This document shows, one piece after another, positions 19,242-27,897 of a stretch of 32,751 nucleotides of DNA. The position numbers and the translations under genes were made by a program. The stretch is from Pseudomonadota bacterium (GTDB taxonomy: Bacteria > Pseudomonadota > Gammaproteobacteria > Burkholderiales > Ga0077523). Under the pieces are notes generated by a model. It ran no database searches. It saw only the letters and a list, made by a program, of their open reading frames with translations, and was not told the DNA's origin. Where the stretch lies: the NCBI GenBank assembly GCA_963205165.1, contig CAUJJX010000190.1, positions 1 through 32,751 of the forward strand, in the 5' to 3' direction. The stretch's first letter is position 1, and each line of letters opens with the position of its first letter.

Positions 19242-19988
19242 ATGAAGTTCATCACCCGCGCTGCAGTGTTCGTCCTGTTGTCGGTCGCCGCATCTGTCGC
19301 TGTGGCGCAGGCCGGCCTGCCTGCGATCACGTCCGCGCCGGGCCCGAGCGGCACCCAGACCTACTCGCTGTCGCTGCAGGCGCTGATCTTCCTGACGGCG
19401 CTGTCGTTCCTGCCGGCGCTGCTGCTGATGATGACGAGCTTCACGCGACTGATCATCGTGCTCTCGCTGCTGCGGCAGGCCCTCGGCACGATCCAGACGC
19501 CACCGAACCAGGTGCTCGTCGGCCTTGCGCTGTTCCTCACCTTCTTCGTGATGGCGCCGGTGCTCGACCAGATCTACGTCGAGGCTTACAAGCCGCTCGC
19601 GGAAGAACGCATCAAGTTCGAGGAAGCCATCGAGCGCGGTGCCGTGCCGCTGCGCAAGTTCATGCTGCGCCAGACCCGCGAGACCGACCTCGCGCTGTTC
19701 GTGAAGCTTTCCGAATCGCCGCAGCCCAGTACGCAGGACGACATCCCGATGAAGGTGCTCGTGCCGGCCTACGTGATCTCGGAACTCAAGACGGCGTTCC
19801 AGATCGGCTTCGTCGTGTTCATTCCGTTCCTGATCATCGACCTCGTCGTTTCGAGCGTGCTGATGTCGATGGGCATGATGATGCTGTCGCCGGTGATCAT
19901 TTCACTGCCGTTCAAGCTGATGCTCTTCGTGCTCGTGGACGGCTGGAACCTGCTGATCGGTTCGCTCGTCCGCAGCTTCTACGTGTGA
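19242..19988 (+). CDS. fliP: Flagellar type III secretion system pore protein FliP
   Basis: [61 protein letters not shown]...[33 protein letters not shown]. Confidence 0.97.
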   Translation: MKFITRAAVFVLLSVAASVAVAQAGLPAITSAPGPSGTQTYSLSLQALIFLTALSFLPALLLMMTSFTRLIIVLSLLRQALGTIQTPPNQVLVGLALFLTFFVMAPVLDQIYVEAYKPLAEERIKFEEAIERGAVPLRKFMLRQTRETDLALFVKLSESPQPSTQDDIPMKVLVPAYVISELKTAFQIGFVVFIPFLIIDLVVSSVLMSMGMMMLSPVIISLPFKLMLFVLVDGWNLLIGSLVRSFYV

Positions 19989-20010
19989 CGTTCCCGTCGA
20001 GGACTCCGTC

Positions 20011-20280
20011 ATGACACCCCAGTCGGTCATCGGCCTGATCCAGCAGGCGCTGCAGATTCTCGTGATGGTGTCGGCGCCGCTGCTGCTCACCGCGCTCGTC
20101 GTCGGTCTCATCGTCAGCATTTTCCAGGCGGCCACGCAGATCAACGAGATGACGCTCTCGTTCATCCCGAAGCTGCTCGCCATGTTCCTCGTCTTCCTGC
20201 TCGTGGGGCCCTGGATGCTCCAGACGATGATCGACTTCACGCGGCAGCTGTTCTCGTCCATCCCGCAGATCATCGGTTGA
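20011..20280 (+). CDS. fliQ: Flagellar biosynthesis protein FliQ
   Basis: MTPQSVIGLIQQALQILVMVSAPLLLTALVVGLIVSIFQAATQINEMTLSFIPKLLAMF. Confidence 0.97.
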   Translation: MTPQSVIGLIQQALQILVMVSAPLLLTALVVGLIVSIFQAATQINEMTLSFIPKLLAMFLVFLLVGPWMLQTMIDFTRQLFSSIPQIIG

Positions 20281-20286
20281 CCGCGG

Positions 20287-21078
20287 ATGATCGAGCTGTC
20301 GGTCGCGAGGTTCGGTGAACTGCTGGCGACGCTCGGCTTCCCGTTCGTGCGCATCCTCGCGTTCATCGCGACCGAACCGGTGCTCGGCAATCGCACGATT
20401 CCGGCGCGGGTGAAGGTGCTGCTGGCGCTGCTCGTCGCCATGGTCGTTGCACCGACGATCGGTCCGATGCCGAAGATCGATCCTGCTTCGGCGGCCGGAC
20501 TGCTCGTGATCGCGCAGCAGATCCTGATCGGCGTCTCGATGGGCTTCGTGGCCCGCATCGTCGTGGCGTCCGCGGAGATGGCGGGCCAACTCTCGGGCCT
20601 CCAGGTGGGCCTCGGTTTCGCGGTGTTCTTCGATCCGCAGGGCAGTGGCCAGACGCCGGTGGTCGCGCAGTTCTACGGACTCATCGCGATCCTCACACTG
20701 CTCGCCGCGGACGGACATCACGTCATGCTCACGGCGCTCGTGCAGAGCTTTCAAACGCTGCCGATCGATTCCAGCCCCGTGGCCGCGGCCGGTCTGCGCG
20801 TCGTGGTGGAGTGGGCCGGCGAGATCTTCCGCGCGGGCCTCATGCTGTCGATGCCGGTCGTCGGCGCGCTGCTCGTCGCCAACGTGTCGATGGGCGTGCT
20901 CACCCGCGCCGCTCCGCAGCTCAACATTTTCGCGGTGGGCTTCCCCGTCACGCTCGGACTCGGATTCCTGATGCTCTATCTGTCGCTGCCACTCATCGTC
21001 CCGGCCATCGAGGCCATCTCCCAGGAGAGCACCGTCGTGATGATCCGCGTCCTCGAACGCATGCGGCCGGTGCCATGA
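20287..21078 (+). CDS. fliR: Flagellar biosynthetic protein FliR
   Basis: VRILAFIATEPVLGNRTIPARVKVLLALLVAMVVAP...SMGFVARIVVASAEMAGQLSGLQVGLGFA...GVLTRAAPQLNIFAVGFPVTLGLGF. Confidence 0.97.
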   Translation: MIELSVARFGELLATLGFPFVRILAFIATEPVLGNRTIPARVKVLLALLVAMVVAPTIGPMPKIDPASAAGLLVIAQQILIGVSMGFVARIVVASAEMAGQLSGLQVGLGFAVFFDPQGSGQTPVVAQFYGLIAILTLLAADGHHVMLTALVQSFQTLPIDSSPVAAAGLRVVVEWAGEIFRAGLMLSMPVVGALLVANVSMGVLTRAAPQLNIFAVGFPVTLGLGFLMLYLSLPLIVPAIEAISQESTVVMIRVLERMRPVP

Positions 21079-21632
21079 GTCCGGTCGCCGTGCCTGCGCC
21101 GCACACGGCGGTCGGGGCCGTGTCGCCGTGGATTCGCCGCTGGGGGCGTCTCGTGCCGGCAGGCGCCGACGTGCTCGACGTCGCCTGCGGCGGCGGGCGC
21201 CACAGCCTGTGGTTCGCCACACGCGGCTGCCGCGTCCTCGCGGTCGATCGAGATCCGTCGGTCGCGGCGCTCGCATCGCTGAGTTCTTCGGTGGATCCGG
21301 TCGTCGCCGATCTCGAGACGGGCACCTGGCCGTTCGCCGGCCGACGGTTCGCAGCCGTCGTCGTGACCAACTACCTGCACCGTCCGCTGTTTCCACATCT
21401 GCTGGACGCGGTGGCACCGGGTGGGGTCCTGATCTACGAGACGTTCGCACTGGGCAACGAGCGCTACGGACGTCCGGCGAATCCGGACTTCCTGCTGCAG
21501 CCCGGCGAACTGCTCGACGTCGTCGACACGCACCTCAGGGTCGTCGCCTTCGAGGATCGTCGCGTCGACCGACCGAAGCCCGCCCTCGTCCAGCGCATCT
21601 GTGCCGTCCGCGGCAGCGTTTCCGGCTGGTGA
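21075..21632 (+). CDS. Class I SAM-dependent methyltransferase
   Basis: ATG overlaps the fliR stop (ATGA). VLDVACGGGRHSLWFATRGCRVLAVDRD (motif I), FAAVVVTNYLHRPLFPHLLDAVAPGGVLIYETFALGNERYGRPANPDFLLQPGELL. Confidence 0.88.
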   Translation: MSPVAVPAPHTAVGAVSPWIRRWGRLVPAGADVLDVACGGGRHSLWFATRGCRVLAVDRDPSVAALASLSSSVDPVVADLETGTWPFAGRRFAAVVVTNYLHRPLFPHLLDAVAPGGVLIYETFALGNERYGRPANPDFLLQPGELLDVVDTHLRVVAFEDRRVDRPKPALVQRICAVRGSVSGW

Positions 21633-21699
21633 CCGTCGGCGCATCGGGCCGGCGGACGATGCCTTCGGTTAGAATTCCGCCTTTAACGGGAGACACGAC

Positions 21700-22593
21700 A
21701 TGCTTACTGGCAGTCTGGTTGCGATTGCGACGCCGATGCACGACGACGGTGCGCTCGATCTCGATCGCTTCCGCCGGCTCATCGATTTCCACATCGCCGA
21801 AGGCACCAACGGACTCGTCGTCGTCGGCACGACGGGCGAGTCCCCGACGGTCGACTACGACGAACACTGCCAGCTGATCCGCGCGGCGGTCGAACACACG
21901 CGCGGCCGCGTCCCGATCATCGCGGGCACCGGCGCCAATTCGACGCGCGAAGCCATCGAACTGCAGAAGTTCGCGAAGGCTGCGGGCGCCGACATGGCGC
22001 TGTCGGTCGTGCCCTACTACAACAAGCCCTCCCAGGAAGGCCTCTACCGGCACTTCAAGGCGATCGCCGAAGCGACCGACCTGCCGACGATCCTCTACAA
22101 CGTCCCGGGCCGGACCGTCGCAGATCTGCAGAACGATACGGTCGTGCGCTTGTCCGAGGTGCGCAACATCGTCGGCATCAAGGACGCCACGGGAAATCTC
22201 GAGCGCGGTGCCGATCTGCTTCGCCGCCTGCCGAAGGACTTCGGTGTCTGGAGTGGCGACGACGGCTCGGGCCTCGCGCTGATGCTGATGGGAAGCCACG
22301 GCGTGATCTCGGTGACCGCGAACGTCGCACCGAAACTCATGCGCCAGATGTGCGATGCGGCGTTCGCCGGGGATCTCGTCCGTGCGCGCGCCATCAACGA
22401 CAGCCTGCAGGCATTGCACAAGCACCTGTTCGTCGAGGCGAATCCGATCCCGGTGAAATGGGTGCTTCAGGAAATGGGCCTCGTGGGCGCCGGCATCCGG
22501 CTGCCGCTCACACCGCTGGCCGAGCAGTACCACAGCCTGCTGCGCGCTGCGATGCGCGAAGCGGGGATCGCGTCTCAGGCGCAGGCAGCATGA
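21700..22593 (+). CDS. dapA: 4-hydroxy-tetrahydrodipicolinate synthase
   Basis: [89 protein letters not shown]. Confidence 0.98.
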   Translation: MLTGSLVAIATPMHDDGALDLDRFRRLIDFHIAEGTNGLVVVGTTGESPTVDYDEHCQLIRAAVEHTRGRVPIIAGTGANSTREAIELQKFAKAAGADMALSVVPYYNKPSQEGLYRHFKAIAEATDLPTILYNVPGRTVADLQNDTVVRLSEVRNIVGIKDATGNLERGADLLRRLPKDFGVWSGDDGSGLALMLMGSHGVISVTANVAPKLMRQMCDAAFAGDLVRARAINDSLQALHKHLFVEANPIPVKWVLQEMGLVGAGIRLPLTPLAEQYHSLLRAAMREAGIASQAQAA

Positions 22594-23750
22594 AAGACGG
22601 AGTATTCGTGACGAGCGGTTACAGCAAAGCGGGACGCAACGGTTGGTGGGTCGGGGTCGCGATCGCGGCGTCCGTCGCGCTGCTCTCCGGATGCACCGGT
22701 GCCTTCGAAGGCAAGAAGATCGACTACAAGTCCGCGGGCAAGCTGCCGCCGCTCGAAGTGCCGCCGGATCTCGCGGCGCCGGGCCCCGGAACACGCTACA
22801 CCGTCCCCGAGGCGAAGCCGGACAACACCTTCTCGAAGTACGAGCAAGGGCGCACTGCACCGGCAGCGGGTGCCGGACAGACCGAGGGTGTCGCACCGAC
22901 CGAGCGCGTACGCGTCGAGCGCGGCGGCATCCAGCGCTGGCTCGTCGTGAAGGCGTCGCCGCAGCAGGTATGGCCGCTCGTGAAGGATTTCTGGCAGGAG
23001 AACGGATTCCTCATCGCCATCGAGGAGCAGCGCAACGGCTGGATGGAGACCGACTGGTCCGAGAACCGCGCGAAGATTCCGGTGGGTGGTCTGACCGGTT
23101 TCCTCAACCGGGCCCTCGATGCCGTGAGCTCGCTGCCCGAGCGTGACAAGTTCCGCGCGCGCCTCGAGCCCGGGGTCGAACCCGGCACGACCGAGGTGTA
23201 CCTGAGCCACAAGGGCCTGGCCGAGGTGTACTACCGTGAGCGCGACAACAACACGCGCTGGCAGCTGCGGCCGTCCGACACCGAACTCGAAGCCTTGATG
23301 CTGTCTCGGCTTGCCATGCGTCTCGGACTCGACGAGGTCCAGACGAAGGCGGCCGTGCGTGCTGCCGACTCGTCCCAGCCGCGGGCTTCGCTCGCAACCG
23401 CGGGCGAAGCCACGGTCGTTGCGCTCACCGATCCGTTCGATCGCGCGTGGCGTCGTGTCGGCCTCGCGCTCGATCGCGTCGGGTTCATGGTGGAAGACCG
23501 CAATCGTGCCGACGGCGTCTACTTCGTGAAGTACCAGGATCCCGAAGCCGACGCGCCGAAGCGTTCGGGCGTCTCGAAGCTGGCCTTCTGGCGCAGCGAC
23601 GATGTCGTCGGCCCCGGGCAGTACCGGATCAAGGTCGCGGCGCGCGCCGAGGGGGGCAGCGAGGTCACGGTGCTCTCGAAGGACGGGGTGGTCGAGCAGA
23701 CCGACACCGCCAAGCGCATCCTCGCGGTGCTCGTCGAGCAGCTCAGGTAA
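22590..23750 (+). CDS. bamC: Outer membrane protein assembly factor BamC (lipoprotein)
   Basis: Directly after dapA (4-nt overlap); lipobox [28 protein letters not shown]; two repeated helix-grip-like halves ending VLVEQLR. Confidence 0.92.
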   Translation: MKDGVFVTSGYSKAGRNGWWVGVAIAASVALLSGCTGAFEGKKIDYKSAGKLPPLEVPPDLAAPGPGTRYTVPEAKPDNTFSKYEQGRTAPAAGAGQTEGVAPTERVRVERGGIQRWLVVKASPQQVWPLVKDFWQENGFLIAIEEQRNGWMETDWSENRAKIPVGGLTGFLNRALDAVSSLPERDKFRARLEPGVEPGTTEVYLSHKGLAEVYYRERDNNTRWQLRPSDTELEALMLSRLAMRLGLDEVQTKAAVRAADSSQPRASLATAGEATVVALTDPFDRAWRRVGLALDRVGFMVEDRNRADGVYFVKYQDPEADAPKRSGVSKLAFWRSDDVVGPGQYRIKVAARAEGGSEVTVLSKDGVVEQTDTAKRILAVLVEQLR

Positions 23751-23758
23751 GGCTGGGC

Positions 23759-23780
23759 GCCCGTCCGGTCACGGACGGGC
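23759..23780 (+). other. Perfect 9-bp inverted repeat between bamC and the MBL gene
   Basis: GCCCGTCCG-GTCA-CGGACGGGC; no T-tract follows. Confidence 0.6.
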
Positions 23781-23803
23781 GGAAGGCTGCCGACGGATCG
23801 GTC

Positions 23804-24568
23804 ATGCGTTTCGCCTACCTCGGCAGCGGCAGTCAGGGCAACGGTCTCGTCGTCGAGGCCGATGGATCCCGGCTGCTGCTCGACTGCGGGTTCACCGTGA
23901 CCGAGACCATCACGCGACTCGGGCGCCTCGGACTCCAGCCGGCCGATCTCGATGCGATCGTCGTGACGCACGAGCACGACGACCATATCCGCGGCGTGAC
24001 GTCGTTCGCACGCCGCTTCTCGCTGCCGGTCTGGGCCACCCACGGGACTGTCCGGGGTGCGCGCGACGGCTTCCGTGGCGTCACGGTCCACCGGATCGAC
24101 GGGTATCGCGAGTTCGCCATCGGCGGGCTTCATGTCCGGCCGTTCCCGGTGCCGCACGATGCGGGCGAGCCCGCCCAGTTCGTGTTCTCGGACGGCCAGC
24201 GCCGGCTCGGTGTCCTGACGGACGTCGGCTGTGCCACGCCGCACATCCAGTCCGTGCTGTCGGGTTGCGACGCGCTCGCGCTGGAGTGCAATCACGATCC
24301 AGAAATGTTGCGCAACGGACCCTATCCCGAGTCGCTGAAACGGCGTGTCGGCGGGCGGTTCGGTCATCTCTCCAACGAGGCCGCGGGTGAGCTTCTGGCG
24401 GCGCTCGACCGGACCCGGCTGCAGCACGTCGTCGCGGTCCATCTTTCCCTGAAGAACAACACGCCGGCACTCGCGCGGGCCCCGCTCGCGGAAGCCATGG
24501 GCTGTGAACCCGACTGGATCGCTGCCGCCGACCAGTTCACCGGGCTCGACTGGCGCGACATCCGCTGA
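23804..24568 (+). CDS. MBL-fold metallo-hydrolase (YycJ/VicX-like)
   Basis: MRFAYLGSGSQGNGLVVE, VTHEHDDHIRGV, PVPHDAGEPAQFVF, LTDVGCAT, ALECNHDPEML, GHLSNEAAGELL. Confidence 0.92.
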   Translation: MRFAYLGSGSQGNGLVVEADGSRLLLDCGFTVTETITRLGRLGLQPADLDAIVVTHEHDDHIRGVTSFARRFSLPVWATHGTVRGARDGFRGVTVHRIDGYREFAIGGLHVRPFPVPHDAGEPAQFVFSDGQRRLGVLTDVGCATPHIQSVLSGCDALALECNHDPEMLRNGPYPESLKRRVGGRFGHLSNEAAGELLAALDRTRLQHVVAVHLSLKNNTPALARAPLAEAMGCEPDWIAAADQFTGLDWRDIR

Positions 24569-24674
24569 TCCGCGTCGCACTCGCGCGGTGAGTCTTTACC
24601 GAACGCACCAGGTGCGGGGGGGGCATCCAGTGCTCCCGGCAACGCCAGGCGATCAACCCGGGAAATCGCGGACG

Positions 24675-24702
24675 AAAAAAAGCCGACCTCGAGAGGTCGG
24701 CT
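24675..24702 (-). terminator. Rho-independent terminator for the minus-strand lipoprotein gene
   Basis: Minus strand reads AGCCGACCTC-TC-GAGGTCGGCT followed by a T-run (plus strand aaaaaaagccgacctcgagaggtcggct). Confidence 0.85.
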
Positions 24703-24735
24703 TCTTCACCTGCGCGAGGTTGCCCCCGCGTGGGA

Positions 24736-24993
24736 TTACTTCTTTTCTTCGGGCTTGGCAGCGGCGTCGGCAGCGGGAGCGGCCGGGGCAGCGGCGTCGG
24801 CGGCCGGCGCAGCCGGGGCAGCGGCGTCAGCAGCGGGAGCGGCCGGGGCAGCGGCGTCAGCAGCCGGGGCAGCCGGAGCCGGGGCAGCGGGCGCTTCGGC
24901 AGCGGGGGCCGGCGCGGGCGCGGGTTCTTCCTTCTTGCCGCAGGCGGCGAGGGCAACGGCGAGCAGGGAGGCGATCAGGAGGGAGCGGGTCAT
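24736..24993 (-). CDS. Small Ala/Pro-rich repeat lipoprotein
   Basis: MTRSLLIASLLAVALAACGKKEE signal peptide with lipobox (AVALAAC), then AAPAAPAADA-type repeats ending AAAKPEEKK. Own terminator immediately downstream. Confidence 0.75.
   Translation of the reverse strand: MTRSLLIASLLAVALAACGKKEEPAPAPAPAAEAPAAPAPAAPAADAAAPAAPAADAAAPAAPAADAAAPAAPAADAAAKPEEKK
24758..24877. repeat. Four tandem imperfect 30-bp repeats coding for a 10-aa Ala/Pro unit
   Basis: GCAGCGGCGTC(G/A)GC... units begin at 24758, 24788, 24818 and 24848. Confidence 0.85.
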
Positions 24994-25128
24994 GGCGAAT
25001 CCTTGAGTTGACGGTTGGATTTTTTAAAACATGCATCCGGGCAGCGAGTTACAGCGCGCAACTCGAATGTCAGGCGCGAATGTAACAGACTTTTACAAAA
25101 TACGTCCAGTGTTGCGAAATACCTTTTT

Positions 25129-25623
25129 TCAGAGCCCGAGCGTGGTGCCGGCGGGACCATCTTCGGAGGCGTTCCAGATCTGTTCGTAGCGCTCGGACAG
25201 CAGGTTCGCGCCCTCCGGATCGTCGATCCCGAAGACCGATCGCGAACCGTCCACATGGAGTCGGTGCAGGTAGTGCCGCCGGTCCACGATCACGAGTGGA
25301 TCGTCGGCCCGGCGCGCCTCGTCGCAGGTACTCCGGACGGTCAGCACATGCCCGAAGGACTCCCGCAGACCGCGCAGCCGCGGCGTCGACCGGACGACGG
25401 ACTCGGCATCGTGCAGTGCGATCCGGACCCGGTTGCGATCCCCCGCCAGGCAGAAGCGGCGGAGGCGGTCGATGCGATCCGGACGGTCCCAGTAGCCACC
25501 GAGTCGGGGTTCGAAGATGTCGATCTGGCGCGTCGCGCGCAGCAGCAGTTCGTCGAGCGCCTGCTGGATCTCGGCTTCGCTTTCGAGCGTACGGCGTACG
25601 GCTGTCGGCGGGGTCTCGCTCAT
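25129..25623 (-). CDS. Uncharacterised 164-aa protein, translationally coupled to roxA
   Basis: MSETPPTAVRRTLESEAEIQQALDELLLRATRQIDIFEPRLGGYWDRPDR...VIVDRRHYLHRLHVDGSRSVFGIDDPEGANLLSERYEQIWNAS. Start overlaps the roxA stop by 4 nt. Confidence 0.78.
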   Translation of the reverse strand: MSETPPTAVRRTLESEAEIQQALDELLLRATRQIDIFEPRLGGYWDRPDRIDRLRRFCLAGDRNRVRIALHDAESVVRSTPRLRGLRESFGHVLTVRSTCDEARRADDPLVIVDRRHYLHRLHVDGSRSVFGIDDPEGANLLSERYEQIWNASEDGPAGTTLGL

Positions 25624-26765
25624 CCGCGCGCGCTCCTGTCGGTGTCGGTCATCGTGAGGAAGCCGGCCTCGAGCCATTGGTGCAGCAGCCGCAGCACGGG
25701 GTCGGAAATCTCGCCACCGCGCCATTCGCGCCGGTCGGCCAGTGTCTCGAGCGCCGCCGGAACGCCCCGCGGAAACCGGATGCATTCGCCATTGATGTAG
25801 GCGGCCTTCGGCCCGTAAAGAAGAATCGTCCGGCGATCGAGTGCGAGCACCCGGTTCGCCAATGCCTTCCTGAATGCAGCGAACGTCGGCGGGTCTTCCG
25901 GCGGATCGAAGAACACCCGCGCCTTCGGATCCGAGAGATAGCGGCCGAGGAAATCCGCGACATCGCCGCGGGTCCAGCGGACCGCGTCGATCGCTGCATT
26001 CGTGGCGTCGACCATCGCCGCGGGAATCCGGCCGGGCGTCTTCGTCGCGCGCAACCCCGGGTCGGCATATCGCCCGTCGAGCGCGACGCGTTCCGAGACG
26101 TCCGCGAGGAACTGGCCTGCGAGTTCCGCATTCGTCGGCGCCCGGAAACCGATCGAGTACGTGAAGCATTCGTCGATCGCGACACCATCGTGCGCGTACG
26201 TCGGCGGCAGGTAGAGCAGGTCGCCGGGTTCGACGACCATTTCTTCCTCGGGAGCGAAGTCCTTCAGGATCTTCAGAGGCAGGCCCGGACGCAGCGTCAG
26301 GTCGTCCTGGCGGCCGATGCGCCAGCGCCGGCGGCCCGGCCCCTGCAGCAGGAACACATCGTACGAGTCGAAGTGCGGACCCACGCCGCCGCCTGGCGCC
26401 GCGTAGCTCACCATCAGGTCGTCCAGTCGTGCCGCCGGGACGAAGTCGAAACGCCGCAGCAGTCGGTCGGCGGCATCGAGATGCAGGTTCACGCCCTGCA
26501 CGAGCACCGTCCAGTTCCGATCCGGCAGGCGTCGGAAATCGGCGCGCTTGAACGGGCCGTGATCCACCTGCCAGCGGCGACCGTCGCGCACGAGCAGGCG
26601 CGACTCGACGTCGGGGTCGCACGCGAGTTCGAGGATGGAGCGGCGGTCGAGAAAACCTTCGAAGCCTGGCAGCGCGTCGCGGAACAGCTGCGCTTGCCGG
26701 TGCCAGGAGTTGCGCATGAATTGCGCAGGAACGAGGCCGTTGAACGCGGTCTTGGTATGGGTCAT
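25620..26765 (-). CDS. roxA: JmjC-type cupin ribosomal oxygenase (RoxA/YcfD family, ribosomal protein uL16 3-hydroxylase)
   Basis: QLFRDALPGFEGFLDRRSILELACDPDVESRLL, VQGVNLHLDAADRLLRRFDFVPAARLDDLMVSYAAPGGGVGPHFDSYDVFLLQGPGRRRWRIG (HxD motif), EPGDLLYLPPTYAHDGVA. Confidence 0.9.
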   Translation of the reverse strand: MTHTKTAFNGLVPAQFMRNSWHRQAQLFRDALPGFEGFLDRRSILELACDPDVESRLLVRDGRRWQVDHGPFKRADFRRLPDRNWTVLVQGVNLHLDAADRLLRRFDFVPAARLDDLMVSYAAPGGGVGPHFDSYDVFLLQGPGRRRWRIGRQDDLTLRPGLPLKILKDFAPEEEMVVEPGDLLYLPPTYAHDGVAIDECFTYSIGFRAPTNAELAGQFLADVSERVALDGRYADPGLRATKTPGRIPAAMVDATNAAIDAVRWTRGDVADFLGRYLSDPKARVFFDPPEDPPTFAAFRKALANRVLALDRRTILLYGPKAAYINGECIRFPRGVPAALETLADRREWRGGEISDPVLRLLHQWLEAGFLTMTDTDRSARG

Positions 26766-26864
26766 TCGGGCTTTTCCGGACGGTTTCCGGCGCCCGGATT
26801 CGTGATCGTCGCCGGAGGGAATTCAGTTAGAATCGGCCGCGAAGTGCCGAGGGAGCCGACGTTC

Positions 26865-27332
26865 ATGTTGAAGCCTGGAGAGACTGCGCCGCGCTTCGAA
26901 CTGCCGGACGCAGACATGGAAATGGTGAGCCTCGACGCCTTCCTCGGCAAGCACAACGTGGTTCTCTTTTTCTACCCGAAGGACGACTCGCCCGCCTGCA
27001 TTCTCGAGGCGATCGGCTTCAGCGATCTCGACGACGAATTCCGCAGCGCCGGCGCTGCCGTGCTCGGCGTCAGCATGGACGACTGTCTCTCCCACGGAGC
27101 GTTTCGCGACAAGCACGGGCTTGCCGTGCAACTGCTCTCGGATGACGACGGCGAGGTGTGTGCGCGCTACGGCGTGCTCCACGACAAGGAACTGGAGGGG
27201 CGCCGCAGACGCTGCGTGCAACGCTCCACGTTCATCATCGGTCGCGATGGCCGGGTCGTGTCTGCCCAGTACGGCGTGACGGCCCGCGGCCACGCGGCAG
27301 AAGTTCTCAATCTGGTGAAGGGGATGGCATGA
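26865..27332 (+). CDS. Peroxiredoxin (AhpC/TSA, BCP-like)
   Basis: MLKPGETAPRFELPDADMEMVSLDAFLGKHNVVLFFYPKDDSPACILEAIGFSDLDDEF...GVSMDDCLSHGAFRDKHGL. Confidence 0.9.
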   Translation: MLKPGETAPRFELPDADMEMVSLDAFLGKHNVVLFFYPKDDSPACILEAIGFSDLDDEFRSAGAAVLGVSMDDCLSHGAFRDKHGLAVQLLSDDDGEVCARYGVLHDKELEGRRRRCVQRSTFIIGRDGRVVSAQYGVTARGHAAEVLNLVKGMA

Positions 27333-27814
27333 GCCTGACGATCGGCAAGAACACTGTGGTTTCTCTCGAGTACGAATTGGTCGATGCGGATGGCGCCCTG
27401 ATCGAGAAGACGGACGCGCCCATCAGCTACCTGCACGGTGGCCACGACGGGATCTTCCCCCGCGTCGAGGAAGCCCTCGACGGCAAGCAGGCGGGTCACA
27501 CCTGCGAAGTGAAGCTCGAACCCGACGACGCATTCGGCGAATACGATGCATCGAACATCCGCGTCGAGCCGCGCGACATGTTCCCGAAGAACGTCGCCGT
27601 GGGCATGCAGTTCCAGGGCTCCGCGCAGGGTTCGGATCACGTGGTGCTCTATACCGTGACCGACGTCGCCGACGACAAGGTCGTCGTCGATGCGAACCAT
27701 CCGCTCGCCGGCAAGACGGTCACGTTCAAGTGCACCGTCAAGGATGTCCGCAAGGGCACTGCCGAAGAGATCACGCACGGTCACGTGCACGGCGAGGGTG
27801 GCCATCACCACTGA
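27329..27814 (+). CDS. slyD: FKBP-type peptidyl-prolyl cis-trans isomerase, SlyD-like
   Basis: IGKNTVVSLEYELVDADGALIEKTD, PISYLHGGHDGIFPRVEEALDGKQAG, EYDASNIRVEPRDMFP, VDANHPLAGKTVTF, His-rich tail HGHVHGEGGHHH. Confidence 0.93.
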   Translation: MSLTIGKNTVVSLEYELVDADGALIEKTDAPISYLHGGHDGIFPRVEEALDGKQAGHTCEVKLEPDDAFGEYDASNIRVEPRDMFPKNVAVGMQFQGSAQGSDHVVLYTVTDVADDKVVVDANHPLAGKTVTFKCTVKDVRKGTAEEITHGHVHGEGGHHH

Positions 27815-27834
27815 TCGTCGCGCAGCACAGACAT

Positions 27835-27866
27835 GAAAAAAGCCGGGATGAATCCCGGCTTTTTTC
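27835..27866. terminator. Bidirectional Rho-independent terminator between slyD and pqqE
   Basis: GAAAAAAGCCGGGATGAATCCCGGCTTTTTTC: stem AGCCGGGAT/ATCCCGGCT with A-run before and T-run after. Confidence 0.92.
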
Positions 27867-27897
27867 ATGGTGCGTTCCGATCCGGATCGATCGCGAA

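Noticed and set aside
17300-19354. 684-aa minus-strand ORF opposite fliM/N/O
   Set aside because: Antisense to fliM-fliN-fliO, no domain signature.
24616-24623. G8 run downstream of the MBL gene
   Set aside because: Intergenic homopolymer with no associated frame or promoter to switch.
24758-24877. CRISPR-like array
   Set aside because: 30-bp units are contiguous with no unique spacers and are in frame with a lipoprotein gene: coding tandem repeat, not CRISPR.
25296-27332. 678-aa plus-strand ORF ending in the peroxiredoxin
   Set aside because: Only the last 155 codons (from ATG 26865) are the peroxiredoxin; the upstream part is antisense to roxA and its partner.
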